Positions 54,977-63,986 of a stretch of 64,000 nucleotides of DNA are shown here, piece by piece (the stretch's first letter is position 1; every line of letters begins with the position of its first letter). The translations under genes were made by a program, and so were the position numbers. The notes below the pieces were generated by a model, which searched no databases, was not told where the DNA came from, and saw only the letters and a list, made by a program, of their open reading frames with translations. The stretch comes from AP-15 sp963750195 (lineage in GTDB: Bacteria > Pseudomonadota > Alphaproteobacteria > ATCC43930 > CGMCC-115725), in NCBI GenBank assembly GCA_963750195.1, contig CAVVPS010000014.1, forward strand, positions 186,001 to 250,000. Reading direction: 5' to 3'.

Positions 54977-55288
54977 TTATTGCGCTCGAAGATTATTAGT
55001 GTCGCCCACAGTGCTCAAACGCTCTGCCCATCCTGCTGGCAGATGATCTTTGTTTTCCGAGACAAAATCATTCATCGTACCGTCTGGGTGCGTTTTCTTC
55101 CACTTGGAGTATAAATGGTGTACATACATCCCACCAGCGCACCCGCCAAAAATACCAAGGAACGTGTGGTGGGCCATATGTCCTGCGACGCCACCCAAGG
55201 CTGCACCTTCGAGACAACCTTTGGCGTTGGCGGTTTGGACGGTCAGCAAACAGGCCGCAGCACTAGCCAACAAAAGGCGCTTCATCAT
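54977..55288 (-). CDS. Exported small Gly/His-rich protein
   Basis: This 103-residue protein has a typical signal peptide (KRLLLASAAACLLTVQTANA). A mature part follows with GCLEGAALGGVAGHMAHHTF and LGIFGGCAGGMYVHHLYS, a glycine-zipper-like segment bearing two cysteines and several histidines. The polar tail contains MNDFVSENKDHLPAGWAERL. Glycine-zipper segments often insert in membranes. It starts with a double ATG (55283-55288). Composition is AT-richer than average. Function unknown. Confidence 0.66.
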   Translation of the reverse strand: MMKRLLLASAAACLLTVQTANAKGCLEGAALGGVAGHMAHHTFLGIFGGCAGGMYVHHLYSKWKKTHPDGTMNDFVSENKDHLPAGWAERLSTVGDTNNLRAQ

Positions 55289-55491
55289 TGGAGATTCCCA
55301 TCGGTTACCGGACATCCGCCGGATCGGCCTGAATGTAAGCTCAGGATCACCGCGTTTGTCCCGCTTCGGCAATCGAAATCGCCCAGCGACGCGCGGCACA
55401 CCCCATAGGGAAGCCCGAGCAATTCCCATCCCAGCAGGTAAAACAGGTGCGAGGGCACAATCACCAGGCCTCTCCATCATCATCGTGGAAC

Positions 55492-56919
55492 CTATGAGGC
55501 GGCGGGGCGGGCGTGATGGTCGGCCAGAACTTGGGCGATGACGGCGGTGACGCGCTGGCCGGTCGGAATGTGCAGGAATTCGTTCGGGCCGTGCGCGTTG
55601 GAGTGCGGGCCGAGCACCCCGGTCACGACAAACTGCGCCTGGGGGAATTTTGCGCCGAGCATCGCCATGAACGGGATGGTGCCGCCCTCGCCCATATAGG
55701 CTGGCGGCGCCCCGAACGCGGCCTGCGACGCGCGCGCCAGGGATTGTTGGAGCCACGGCGCCAGCGGCGGCGCATTCCAGCCGGTAGCGCTCGACCCGAG
55801 ATCGAATGCGACTTGCGCGCCATAGGGTGGATCTTTTTCGAGCAGCGCGCGCAGCCTGGCGCCAGCGCCCTCGGCGTCCACAGTTGGCGGCAGCCTTAGG
55901 CTGAGTTGCGCCCGCGTAAAGGGCAGCAGCACGTTGCCGGCGTCGCCCGGGCTTGGCAGGCCATCGATACCGATGACCGCCAGTTGCGGCCGCCAGGTGC
56001 GGTTCAGGACCAGCTCGGTCAGATCATCGGCGGCCGGCGCCATGCCCGGCATAAATGGAAACTTGGTGTAGACGGCGTCGCCGAGCGCCGCCGCGGCATC
56101 GCGCGCCTGAGCTACCCGTTCGGCCGGGATCTGGGCGTAAAGCTCGGATGGCCGTACTGCGCCTGTCGCCTCGTCTTCGAGCCGTGACAACAGCTGCCGC
56201 ACGATGCGAAAACTCGATGGCACCACCCCCGAGGCGTCGCCCGAATGCACGCCTTCGTCGAGCACCCGGACGTCGAGCGTACCGGCGGTCATGCCGCGCA
56301 ATGAAGTCGTCAGCCACAGCTGGTCGTAATTGCCGCAGCCGGAATCGAGGCAAACCACCAGCGACGGGTTGCCAAGCCGCCCGGCCAGATGATCAACATA
56401 ATAGGGCAGGTCGTAGCTGCCCGATTCCTCGCAGGCTTCGATCAGGATCACGCAGCGCGCATGCGGGACGCCCTGCTCGCGCAGCGCCAACAAGGCGCTC
56501 AGCGCGCCGAACATCGCATAGCCGTCGTCCGCCCCGCCGCGGCCGTAGAGCTTGTCGCCCTCAAGGCGCGGAATCCAGGGACCAAAGCCCTCGGTCCAGC
56601 CCTTCATTTCCGGCTGCTTGTCGAGATGGCCGTAAAGCAGCACGGTGTCGGCGCCGGCGCCGGGGACCTCGATGACGATGACCGGCGTGCGGCCCGGCAA
56701 GCGAACAGTCTCCAGGGTCGCGCCCGGCAGCGAAGGCAGCTTTGCCCGCGCCCAGCGCTCGAACAGCGAGACCGCCTCCTCCATATAGCCGTGCGCCGCC
56801 CAATCGGGATCGAAGGCCGGCGATTTGTTCGGAATCTTGATATATTCGGCCAGGGCCGGGACGATCTCGTCTCCCCAGCACTGGTCGATGTGTTTTCTGG
56901 CCTTACCGACATCGATCAT
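55492..56919 (-). CDS. M20-family metallopeptidase
   Basis: This 475-residue zinc exopeptidase or amidohydrolase acts on dipeptides or acylated amino acids. First-domain metal motifs are LLYGHLDKQPEMKGW (His and Asp, about residues 94-108), GRGGADDGYAMF (about 126-137), EACEESGSYDLPYYVDHL (about 164-181) and VCLDSGCGNYDQLW. The C-terminal part has GGTIPFMAMLG and GPHSNAHGPNEFLH, which carries the final His ligand. The dimerisation domain lies between. No signal peptide. GGAG precedes the ATG. It stands alone and is fully intact. Confidence 0.93.
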   Translation of the reverse strand: MIDVGKARKHIDQCWGDEIVPALAEYIKIPNKSPAFDPDWAAHGYMEEAVSLFERWARAKLPSLPGATLETVRLPGRTPVIVIEVPGAGADTVLLYGHLDKQPEMKGWTEGFGPWIPRLEGDKLYGRGGADDGYAMFGALSALLALREQGVPHARCVILIEACEESGSYDLPYYVDHLAGRLGNPSLVVCLDSGCGNYDQLWLTTSLRGMTAGTLDVRVLDEGVHSGDASGVVPSSFRIVRQLLSRLEDEATGAVRPSELYAQIPAERVAQARDAAAALGDAVYTKFPFMPGMAPAADDLTELVLNRTWRPQLAVIGIDGLPSPGDAGNVLLPFTRAQLSLRLPPTVDAEGAGARLRALLEKDPPYGAQVAFDLGSSATGWNAPPLAPWLQQSLARASQAAFGAPPAYMGEGGTIPFMAMLGAKFPQAQFVVTGVLGPHSNAHGPNEFLHIPTGQRVTAVIAQVLADHHARPAAS

Positions 56920-57051
56920 TTCACAATACTCCTATGAACTTAAGCCGCGAGCAGAGTGACAGCAGCAGCACTAGCAGACTGACGATCAGCGACGTGAGAC
57001 GGCGCCGGCAGCCAGCATCTGGCAAAGATCGCCTGCTCTTTCTACTCTCAG

Positions 57052-57366
57052 CTACTGCACGGCGCGAGCGCGGAGCCGCGTGTACTCCTCATTGGAAATC
57101 GCGCTTGAATTCTTCAAGCGTTCGAGTTTCTCGAGTTCGTCGGCCACGCTAAAGCCAACCACTTGGCGAAACTCCTCGCGAGCCTGCTGGGCCTGCTGAT
57201 TGCGCCGCTCCGCCATCCCGCGGCCCTGCGAGATCAGGTAGACGAACACCCCGATATAAGGGAACACAATCAGCACTATGACCCAAAGCACCTTGGCCAG
57301 ACCGGACACGTCCCGCCGGCGGAACAGGTCACCGAATACCGTGATCAGCAACCAGAACCACAGCAC
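57052..57366 (-). CDS. PLDc_N/SHOCT membrane protein, possibly lacking its N terminus
   Basis: This 104-residue protein combines a PLDc_N-like segment with two membrane helices (WFWLLITVFGDLFRRRD, and VLWVIVLIVFPYIGVFVYLI) and a C-terminal SHOCT helix-turn (ADELEKLERLKNSSAISNEE). It starts at a GTG. Upstream in frame the sequence FLTDVFSIFIFVL continues the hydrophobic helix, so the true start may lie higher, where the IS5 copy ends. Insertion of that element may have removed the native start. SHOCT proteins often anchor oligomers. Confidence 0.72.
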   Translation of the reverse strand: MLWFWLLITVFGDLFRRRDVSGLAKVLWVIVLIVFPYIGVFVYLISQGRGMAERRNQQAQQAREEFRQVVGFSVADELEKLERLKNSSAISNEEYTRLRARAVQ

Positions 57367-57553
57367 GAAGATAAAGATCGAAAAGACGTCTGTCAGAAAG
57401 TTGGGGAAAGTGAAACCACCTGGACGGCTCGAATTACCCGGTTTTGGGATGATTTTCGGCGCATCAGCAGGCTGATGGCTCCGATCGGCGGGCCGATCAG
57501 TACTGCGGCGAACGGGTGTGGTTTGTCGCTGGTCGATCTCGGTGGGGTATGCG

Positions 57554-58658
57554 TCACGCCGGCGCGGTTCGTCCCTGAAGCCAGGCCAGGCGGGTGAAAT
57601 TGTAGACGAGATTGGCCATGCCGATCTTGGCTCGGGCGCGGACCATGCCGACGGTCCGTACGATCAGCCCGAAGCGGCATTTCTGGGCGGCGAAGACATG
57701 CTCGACCCGGGATCGCACCCGGGCGCGGGTGGCATTGCCGCGAGCGATATGCGCCGGCATCTTGCGTCCGCGCGGCTTCTTGCGCTGAAACTGCGGCTTG
57801 AGGCCGCGGCGGTCGAGCAAGGCCAGGTTCGCTGCCGAGCGGTAGGCGGTATCGGCCTACACATCGCTGGCGGTGTTGTCGCGATCGAGCACCGCGCCGA
57901 GTTGGCTGCCGTCATATCTTGCCGCGTGGGTGACGACATAGCGCCGCAGGAGACCGTGCTCGCGGTCGACGCCGACGTGGTTCTTGTACCCGAACATCGG
58001 CACCGCGATCTCCGGCTGGCGCTTGTGGCCGGGAGCTTGATCGGCCGGGGTCTGGCGCTGGCCCCCGCGCTTCAATGTCCAGCGCCCGTCGCGATCGATC
58101 TGCGCACGCCGCGCCGGTTTCCACTCGGACGGCACCGCGCCGCCCTTGATGGTGTCCTTCTCCGCTTGGGTCAGCCGCGGCCGGCGCGCCTCGATCACCG
58201 TCGCGGAGGTCCCCGGACTTGATCCCGGGGATCTGACCGCCCATCGCCAGCCAGCCCTTCACCCGCAGTATCTCGTCAAACCGTGCGAAGAGACGCTCGA
58301 CCGCGCCGACCCGCGCCAGCTGCTCGCGATAGAGCCAGATCGTCTTGGCATCGGGCGCCGGGTCGTGCAGCGCCAAGCCGACAAACCGCATAAACGATAG
58401 CCGATCCCTGAGCTGATATTCGGTCTGATCGTCCGACAGCGTATACAGCGTTTGCAGCACCAGCACTTTGAACATCACCACCGGGTCATAGGGCGGACGG
58501 CCTCCCCTCGATCGATCCGAGCGCGACAGCGCCGCTTCAAGCTCGACACGAAAAACCTCAAAATCTACCACCAGCACCAGCCGTTCCAACGGATCGCCGG
58601 CCGCAGATAGCGCCCTCAGCCGCTCGTCGCTGTCGAAAAAACCCGGTTGCCCCGCCAT
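57554..58658 (-). pseudogene. IS5-family transposase, disrupted
   Basis: The transposase starts GFFDSDERLRALSAAGDPLE and continues RDRLSFMRFVGLALHDPAPD and the WLAMGGQI segment. A palindromic insertion of about 19 bases (58205-58232, core CCGGACTTGATCCCGGG) then shifts the frame. The protein resumes VIEARRPRLTQAEKDTIKGG, IAVPMFGYKNHVGVDREHG and VTHAARYDGSQL. A TAG replaces the expected TGG at about 57857. The end is QRKKPRGRKMPAHIARG, VEHVFAAQKCRFGLIVRT and KIGMANLVYNFTRLAWL. At least two lesions make it inactive. Confidence 0.82.
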
Positions 58659-58881
58659 TGCCGATCCCCCGCATCCCTGGCAATACGGAGTTGGCGATTT
58701 GTCGCAAAAGGCCAGCGGTTTTTAGAGGGATCCACCTGCAAACAACATGTCAGTCCTCCCGTTTAGATGGAATGCGCCGCCCGATGGACATTTTTCGGCG
58801 GAGATCAGGCGCAACTGTGGTACAAAAAACAGATCAGGTCACGATGGCGATTACCCCGCACGATCGATATTCGCCGGGACT
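58659..58881. other. Flank of the IS5 copy
   Basis: No supported gene. It contains one element flank; I could not identify clear terminal inverted repeats. Confidence 0.4.
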
Positions 58882-60342
58882 TCATGGATTGAGTGCATCC
58901 TTATAGATCTTTCCGTCCTTCATGATTATGACGAAGTTCTTGGCGGGATTCTCTATAAGATTGATGTTCTCAATGGGGTCGCCGTCGACGACCAATAGGT
59001 CGGCCAGAGCTCCCTCTCCGACGACCCCCAACCTTCCCGGATAAGGATTGCGGGGACCAGATAAGCTAAGCAGCTCGGCATTAATGGCGGTTGCCATCTG
59101 CAAAGTTTCGGACGCGGTGTACCAACGGGTCAGATGGGTCAACATCGTGCCCTGGCGCATTGTCAGCGTTCCAGAGAACAATAAATCCGAACCGAATGCC
59201 GTTTTGATCTTGTAGGTTTTCGCCAGCGTATATGCCTTATCCGTACCGGCGAGAACCTGAAGTTGGTCATTCCGACTCTGGCCGGTCAGACAAATTGAGT
59301 CGTCATCTCCGACGAATGGTTGAATGCTCAACCATATGCCCTTCTCCGCCATCAGCTTGGCGGTTGCTTCGTCCATTAGATGACCGTGTTCGATGCACGT
59401 GACCCCCGCGGCGATCGCCCGCTGGATCGGGGCCGGCGGATAAGCGTGCGCCGTGACGTAGGTGCCCCAGTCTTCGGCAGCTTCTACCGCCGCGCGCAGT
59501 TCGGGTTCGGTGAATGTGGAGGCGTGCAGCGGGCTGCGCGGGGACGATACGCCGCCGCTTGCCACGAGCTTGATCTGCGAAGCGCCCTGCAGGAGTTGCT
59601 CGCGCACGCGCTTTCGGACCTGATCTGGACTATCGGCAATTATGCTGCCGCCGGTCTGCTCCATTCGGCTAAGCGTGCCGCCGAAACTCGGCAGATCGGA
59701 CAACGGTCGGAGGTCACCATGGCCGCCGGTGGCGGTAATCATGGCGCCGGACGGATATATGCGGGGGCCCACCACCAGACCTTCGTCGATCGCCTGCTTC
59801 AGCGCGAAGGCAGGACCGCCGACATCCCGGACCGTGGTGAAGCCGCGCATCAAGGTGCGCTCGGCCTCCGCGCTGGCGGCCAGATAGATGTACCCGACAT
59901 CCGCGGACAACAAAGTCGGGAGCGGGAGTGCGGCAAATATCGAATGCCAGTGCGCGTCGATCAGCCCCGGCATAAGAACTCGGCCACCGCAATCGATCAC
60001 ATGCGCACCGTCTGGCGCAGCCGGGTTACCCTGCGCCACGGCCTTGATCCGGTTGCCCTCAACGAGCACACGGAGCCCGTCGCGCAAGGTGCTGGATTTG
60101 CCGTCGAACAGCCGGAAATTCGTGAACAGGATAGGCCGCGCCGGTTGCACGGGCAGCGGCTGCGCGCCGATGGGTTGAGGCAGACCGAGCAACGCAAGCG
60201 AGGCGGCCATCGCGGCGACGACGCCGCGTCGGGAAAGATCCGCGCTGATCCGCCGTGTCAGAGAGTGTAATTCCGGCCTGTGGCAGAGGCAGCCGGCATG
60301 ACCGGACAATGTTGCTGTATGACCTGGTGCGCAGGAGAACAC
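58882..60342 (-). CDS. Exported amidohydrolase-1 family (imidazolonepropionase-like) hydrolase
   Basis: This 486-residue metal-dependent hydrolase of the imidazolonepropionase/prolidase-like subgroup has a Tat-type signal near residue 38 (SRRGVVAAMAASLALLG). It then has a metal-site His-x-His in MPGLIDAHWHS (about residue 130), a catalytic-lysine region IKLVASGGVSS, later metal histidines in VTAHAYPP and IEHGHLMDE, and GSDLLFSGTL with the final Asp. Its C-terminal GALADLLVVDGDPIENINL is a typical family ending. The long N-terminal extension before the twin arginines suggests translation might start nearer to residue 28. Probably periplasmic. Substrate unknown. Confidence 0.85.
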   Translation of the reverse strand: MFSCAPGHTATLSGHAGCLCHRPELHSLTRRISADLSRRGVVAAMAASLALLGLPQPIGAQPLPVQPARPILFTNFRLFDGKSSTLRDGLRVLVEGNRIKAVAQGNPAAPDGAHVIDCGGRVLMPGLIDAHWHSIFAALPLPTLLSADVGYIYLAASAEAERTLMRGFTTVRDVGGPAFALKQAIDEGLVVGPRIYPSGAMITATGGHGDLRPLSDLPSFGGTLSRMEQTGGSIIADSPDQVRKRVREQLLQGASQIKLVASGGVSSPRSPLHASTFTEPELRAAVEAAEDWGTYVTAHAYPPAPIQRAIAAGVTCIEHGHLMDEATAKLMAEKGIWLSIQPFVGDDDSICLTGQSRNDQLQVLAGTDKAYTLAKTYKIKTAFGSDLLFSGTLTMRQGTMLTHLTRWYTASETLQMATAINAELLSLSGPRNPYPGRLGVVGEGALADLLVVDGDPIENINLIENPAKNFVIIMKDGKIYKDALNP

Positions 60343-60564
60343 GGCTCACCTCGTAACAAGCTTTTGCCGACATTCCTTAGATAACCGCTGGCTTCACGAG
60401 AAGAAACCACACGGCATCATGGGCAACGCGATCAAGCCAGCCAGCCATGAGCGTCGTCTTTCCTGAACCGCGCCTGGAGAATAGGGCGGGCGTTGCCTTG
60501 CGGCGACATTTGAACTGTTGGTGAATATTTCATCGGTCGCTAGAACGCCGCACCGGCCCGGAGG
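60343..60564. other. Gene-free stretch
   Basis: No supported gene upstream of the amidohydrolase start. Any promoter for it should lie here. Confidence 0.4.
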
Positions 60565-60803
60565 TCAGCTTCCGGCTCCGGCATATGCCGCCCGCGCGCC
60601 GGCTAGGGACGCGTGCAGGGTGTCTTCTTTAGTCTCGTCGAATGAGCTGCGCAGCACCATGCCGCCGACGCCACGCAGTGCCGCGAGCACCTTGTCGGTG
60701 GTCATGTTCCGGATCAGCAGAAATTCTCCATGGCAAGCAGCAACTGCCTCACATCTTGCGCCTTTTCCTCGCTCGCGAACTCGATGACAAGCAGATCAGA
60801 CAC
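60565..60803 (-). pseudogene. DUF1269 protein remnant with internal deletion
   Basis: It starts at GTG 60803 behind GGAGGA with SDLLVIEFASEEKAQDVRQLL, the N terminus of DUF1269 proteins. Then, in another frame after a stop, it reads MVLRSSFDETKEDTLHASLAG, their C terminus. The central 80 or so residues, including the membrane helices, are missing. It is an internal-deletion remnant. Confidence 0.6.
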
Positions 60804-61101
60804 GGACCGATCCTCCTGTCAAATTGGGTATGCCGCGGACGCCGCCGGCCGCACCGCGGCGTCGTCCAGCCGTCGGATTGCTAGCTCTCGATTTGTAGCG
60901 TCTTGGGGTCGAACTGGACGGCCGCCAGGGCGCCGCTCGGGCGATATTGGAGTTGCCGTACCATGAGGCGCGGCTATGATCCCACTTCGGGAGAGAAACC
61001 CGTTGCTGGATCATGTGTGGGGGATTAGCTCAGCACAAGATCGCGTCTGGGTGCAGATCGCAGGCATGGCTCCCAGCACAAAGCCCTGGGAGCGGTTATT
61101 C

Positions 61102-61983
61102 ATGGTTTTTCAGACCTACATTGATGACAGCTGGACAGAAGATGGCGTTTTTGTGCTGGCCGGATATGTCGCTTCGGTAGAGGCATGGGCTTCCTTTTCA
61201 AAAGAGTGGGAGAAGTTATTGCCGACAACGATGCGAGGGGCAAACGGCACATTTCGCTTCAAAATGAGTGAAATGCAATATTATTTAGATCGAGTTCCCC
61301 CGTTCTATAAATTGATCGAAGATCGCGTTCTCATGAGTATATCCTGCAAGATAGATATTGCGGATTTACGACGCGCTAAACAGCGCATATGGAGCGACAA
61401 CACAACGATAATATGGGGTGTCGCTGATGATCCGTATTGGATTACACTCTCTATGCTTGTTAGGAAATTCCATGAGATACGATACGAATGGCAGATTATT
61501 GCTGACGTATTGCCGCTAGATAGCAAAGTCGATTTCTATTTCGACTGCCACTCCGGCGCGACGGCGCAAATGATGCTTGATTGGGAGATATATCTTGAAC
61601 GAGCGCCAGCGCAGATCAGAGAGCTTTATGGAGCAATGCCCCGCTTTGAAAGCGAAGAAAAGTTCCTTCCGCTCCAAGCCGCCGATTTCTGGGCCTGGTG
61701 GATGCGGCGGGGATATGAAAATGGAGAATGGGAAAGATATATCTTTGGAGATTTTGGAGCGTGGAAAGGAAGTAAGGTCATTTTGCCGGTCAATATAACT
61801 ATCTCAGAGGATCAAATCGTCGAGAACATGATCTCCAAGATGAAGACCTATATGGCGATTGGGATGTTGGTAAACCTCTATGACGCTAAAGTAAGGCCAC
61901 CAAGAAACGCAATCCCTGCTATCCAGCGGGTGCCGCGCTCTACAATGTTCGCTATGCTCCGCCGTTTGATACGACGACGTTGA
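61102..61983 (+). CDS. DUF3800 domain protein
   Basis: This 293-residue protein has the DUF3800 signatures YIDDSWTEDGVFVLAGYV near the start, FYFDCHSGATAQMMLD in the middle and LQAADFWAWWMRRG late in the chain. The family has an RNase-H-like fold and often lies next to mobile elements and defence genes; its activity is unproven. The gene is much more AT-rich than its surroundings, a sign of transfer. I start at ATG 61102, with GGGAG nine bases upstream; an earlier in-frame ATG at 61066 is less likely. The last 32 bases overlap a convergent small gene. Confidence 0.78.
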   Translation: MVFQTYIDDSWTEDGVFVLAGYVASVEAWASFSKEWEKLLPTTMRGANGTFRFKMSEMQYYLDRVPPFYKLIEDRVLMSISCKIDIADLRRAKQRIWSDNTTIIWGVADDPYWITLSMLVRKFHEIRYEWQIIADVLPLDSKVDFYFDCHSGATAQMMLDWEIYLERAPAQIRELYGAMPRFESEEKFLPLQAADFWAWWMRRGYENGEWERYIFGDFGAWKGSKVILPVNITISEDQIVENMISKMKTYMAIGMLVNLYDAKVRPPRNAIPAIQRVPRSTMFAMLRRLIRRR

Positions 61984-62149
61984 GCGTTTCGGAGGCATGA
62001 TTTTTCCGAAATGCGCGATCAAACGCTTGCTCGCTATCGTTCGTTTCCAGGTCGCGGGCCGCCTTCCGGAAACGCTCGTATTGCTCAGGATTGTCAGCCT
62101 TGCGCTTCCGGACTGTTGGCTCAGCCTTTGTCCGCGTCTTCGTCGCCAT
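61952..62149 (-). CDS. Small conserved hypothetical protein (IS1595-associated type)
   Basis: This 65-residue charged protein (KTRTKAEPTVRKRKADNPEQ, then YERFRKAARDLETNDSEQAF) has a basic N terminus and a helical core. Similar small proteins are found next to IS1595 transposase genes, and here an IS1595 fragment lies 57 bases away. It overlaps the DUF3800 gene end by 32 bases in convergent orientation. Probably a passenger of that element. Function unknown. Confidence 0.6.
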   Translation of the reverse strand: MATKTRTKAEPTVRKRKADNPEQYERFRKAARDLETNDSEQAFDRAFRKNHASETLNVVVSNGGA

Positions 62150-62205
62150 CGAACGGGAGCCTCAATTGTACAGGCTCCCTATATGGCGCATCCAGCCACG
62201 CGGGT

Positions 62206-62520
62206 CTAGGCGGTTCCGGTTTCGCGAGCTTCGCCACGAGTTGTTCGATAGGTCAGCCGCTTGCCGATGATGCCTTGAAGCGCGCGTTCGGTACGCTCCT
62301 CATTATCGACACCGAGCGCAGCCCGGTTGTTGTGCCGGAAATCGAACTCAGCAAGGTAACGGTGAAGGTGCTCCTCGCTCACATGCTGATAAACACCATA
62401 AATGCCGCGCTTCAGGATAGAGAGGAAAGTTCTCGGTGGCATTAGTGAAGCGTCGCCGCGAACATATTCATCCGCCGAATGGTTGACGGTCCAGTGGCTG
62501 GCAAACAAGTCGCGGCGGTT
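62206..62520 (-). pseudogene. IS1595-family transposase C-terminal fragment
   Basis: The reading frame carries FASHWTVNHSADEYVRGDA, then FLSILKRGIYGVYQHVSEE and HLHRYLAEFDFRHNNRAALG, ending RLTYRTTRGE. These are the last catalytic-domain blocks of ISXO2/IS1595 transposases. The N-terminal two thirds and zinc-ribbon domain are absent. It is inactive. Confidence 0.75.
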
Positions 62521-62894
62521 CGGCAACGGAGAACGTGAATTGGGACGCCGGGCATATTTCTTGGGACTCGAAGCCCAAGACAGCGACAATCCCTGTCGTT
62601 AGGTTCACGGTCGGAATCTGGGCGCCGGAGTCGTCGTCGGGCGCCTCGCGGCTTTCGGGTTGACGGCGCGTTGACGGTTTGCGCTGATGTGGCGGACGAT
62701 CCGACCTGATGACCACGTTGCTGATAGATGCGCGGCAGGTTGCGTCACCGGTGACGGGTTGACGCCGAAAGAAAATGGTAAAGGGAGCAGCGCGAGCGAG
62801 CGCCAGGCGCGCGGGTGGCCGACGGTCCGGGAGCCGGTCGCCTAGCGTTTCCGAGATATGGGTGGTCGAGCAAGGTCGGGTTTCGGAGGATTGG
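62521..62894. other. Gene-free stretch before the patatin-like gene
   Basis: No supported gene. The boundary of the IS1595 fragment and any promoter of the next gene lie here. CGGAGGA at 62884-62890 is the ribosome binding site of the patatin-like gene. Confidence 0.45.
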
Positions 62895-63986
62895 ATGAAT
62901 AGGCGGACCACGAAAACGATCAAACTCGCTTTGCAGGGCGGCGGCTCGCACGGTGCCTTTACCTGGGGCGTCCTCGACCAGCTTCTCCAGGACGAGCGGC
63001 TTCACATCGAGGCGGTCAGCGGCACCAGCGCCGGTGCGATGAACGCCGTGGCGCTCGCCGACGGGATGGCGCGTGGCGGCCCCGTCGAGGCTCGCAAGTG
63101 TCTCGAAAAATTCTGGTCCGCTACCAGCGCCGCGGCGCGATACAGCCCGATCCGACGCTCCATTGTCGACATGTTCATGGGGAATTGGAGCCTCGACAAC
63201 TCGCCCGGATACATTTTGATGGACCATCTTTCGCGGGTGCTTTCGCCCTATGATACCAATCCGTTCAACTTCAATCCGCTTCGCGACGTTGTCTCGGAGG
63301 CCATCGACTTCGACGCGGTCAATGACGCGAGCGGCATCAAAGTCTTTCTGACCGCGACCAATGTTCGCAGCGGCCGGCCAAAGATTTTCCGGCAGCCTGG
63401 GATTCGGCTTGACTGTGTCATGGCTTCGGCTTGCCTGCCGTTTATGTTCAAAGCCGTCGAAATCGATGGAGAAGCCTACTGGGACGGTGGTTATATGGGC
63501 AACCCGGCGCTGTTTCCGTTGGTCGACGAATGCGAGCCTGGCGATGTGGTATTGATCCAGATCAACCCGTTCTACCGCCCGGATGTTCCGCAATCGGCGC
63601 GAGATATCCAGAACCGGCTCAACGAGATTACCTTCAACGCCGCGCTGCTCAAGGAATTGCGGTCGCTCGCGTTCCTTTGGGAGGTCATCCACCACGAAAA
63701 CCTCGAGCGGGAGGCGTATCGCGACGCGCGCGTCCACGCGATTTACGACGAAGAAACCATGCTCGCGCTCGGCGTCTCCAGCAAGGTCAACGCCGAATGG
63801 GCCTTTCTCACCTATCTTCGAGACCAGGGCCGGAAAGCCGCACAAAACTGGCTGTCGCGGCATTACGCGGATCTCGGCGTTCGCAATTCTTTGGACCTGT
63901 CCTGGATTTTTGACGAAAGCGTGCAACCGGCGCATTTGCCGGAAGGCGCCGAGCGGAATTATGCGATCCGCGCGGCCGATCGATGA
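62895..63986 (+). CDS. Patatin-like phospholipase
   Basis: This 363-residue protein has a Ser-Asp dyad lipid acyl hydrolase fold. It has the oxyanion hole LALQGGGSHGAF (about residues 11-22), the nucleophile Ser45 in SGTSAGAMN and the catalytic Asp197 in YWDGGYMGNP. The rest carries CVMASACLPFMFKAVEIDGE and DVVLIQINPFYRPDVP. No signal peptide or outer-membrane domain, so it acts in the cytoplasm or at the inner leaflet. Start at 62895 fits the ribosome binding site; the in-frame upstream extension has no family similarity. Intact. Confidence 0.92.
   Translation: MNRRTTKTIKLALQGGGSHGAFTWGVLDQLLQDERLHIEAVSGTSAGAMNAVALADGMARGGPVEARKCLEKFWSATSAAARYSPIRRSIVDMFMGNWSLDNSPGYILMDHLSRVLSPYDTNPFNFNPLRDVVSEAIDFDAVNDASGIKVFLTATNVRSGRPKIFRQPGIRLDCVMASACLPFMFKAVEIDGEAYWDGGYMGNPALFPLVDECEPGDVVLIQINPFYRPDVPQSARDIQNRLNEITFNAALLKELRSLAFLWEVIHHENLEREAYRDARVHAIYDEETMLALGVSSKVNAEWAFLTYLRDQGRKAAQNWLSRHYADLGVRNSLDLSWIFDESVQPAHLPEGAERNYAIRAADR

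Noticed and set aside
54705..55288. Small proteins as a toxin-antitoxin pair
   Set aside because: One is a two-helix membrane peptide and the other an exported protein; no antitoxin-like DNA-binding partner or overlap is present.
62745..63935. 396-codon minus-strand ORF opposite the patatin-like gene
   Set aside because: The plus-strand protein carries all three patatin motifs; the opposite ORF is its shadow.
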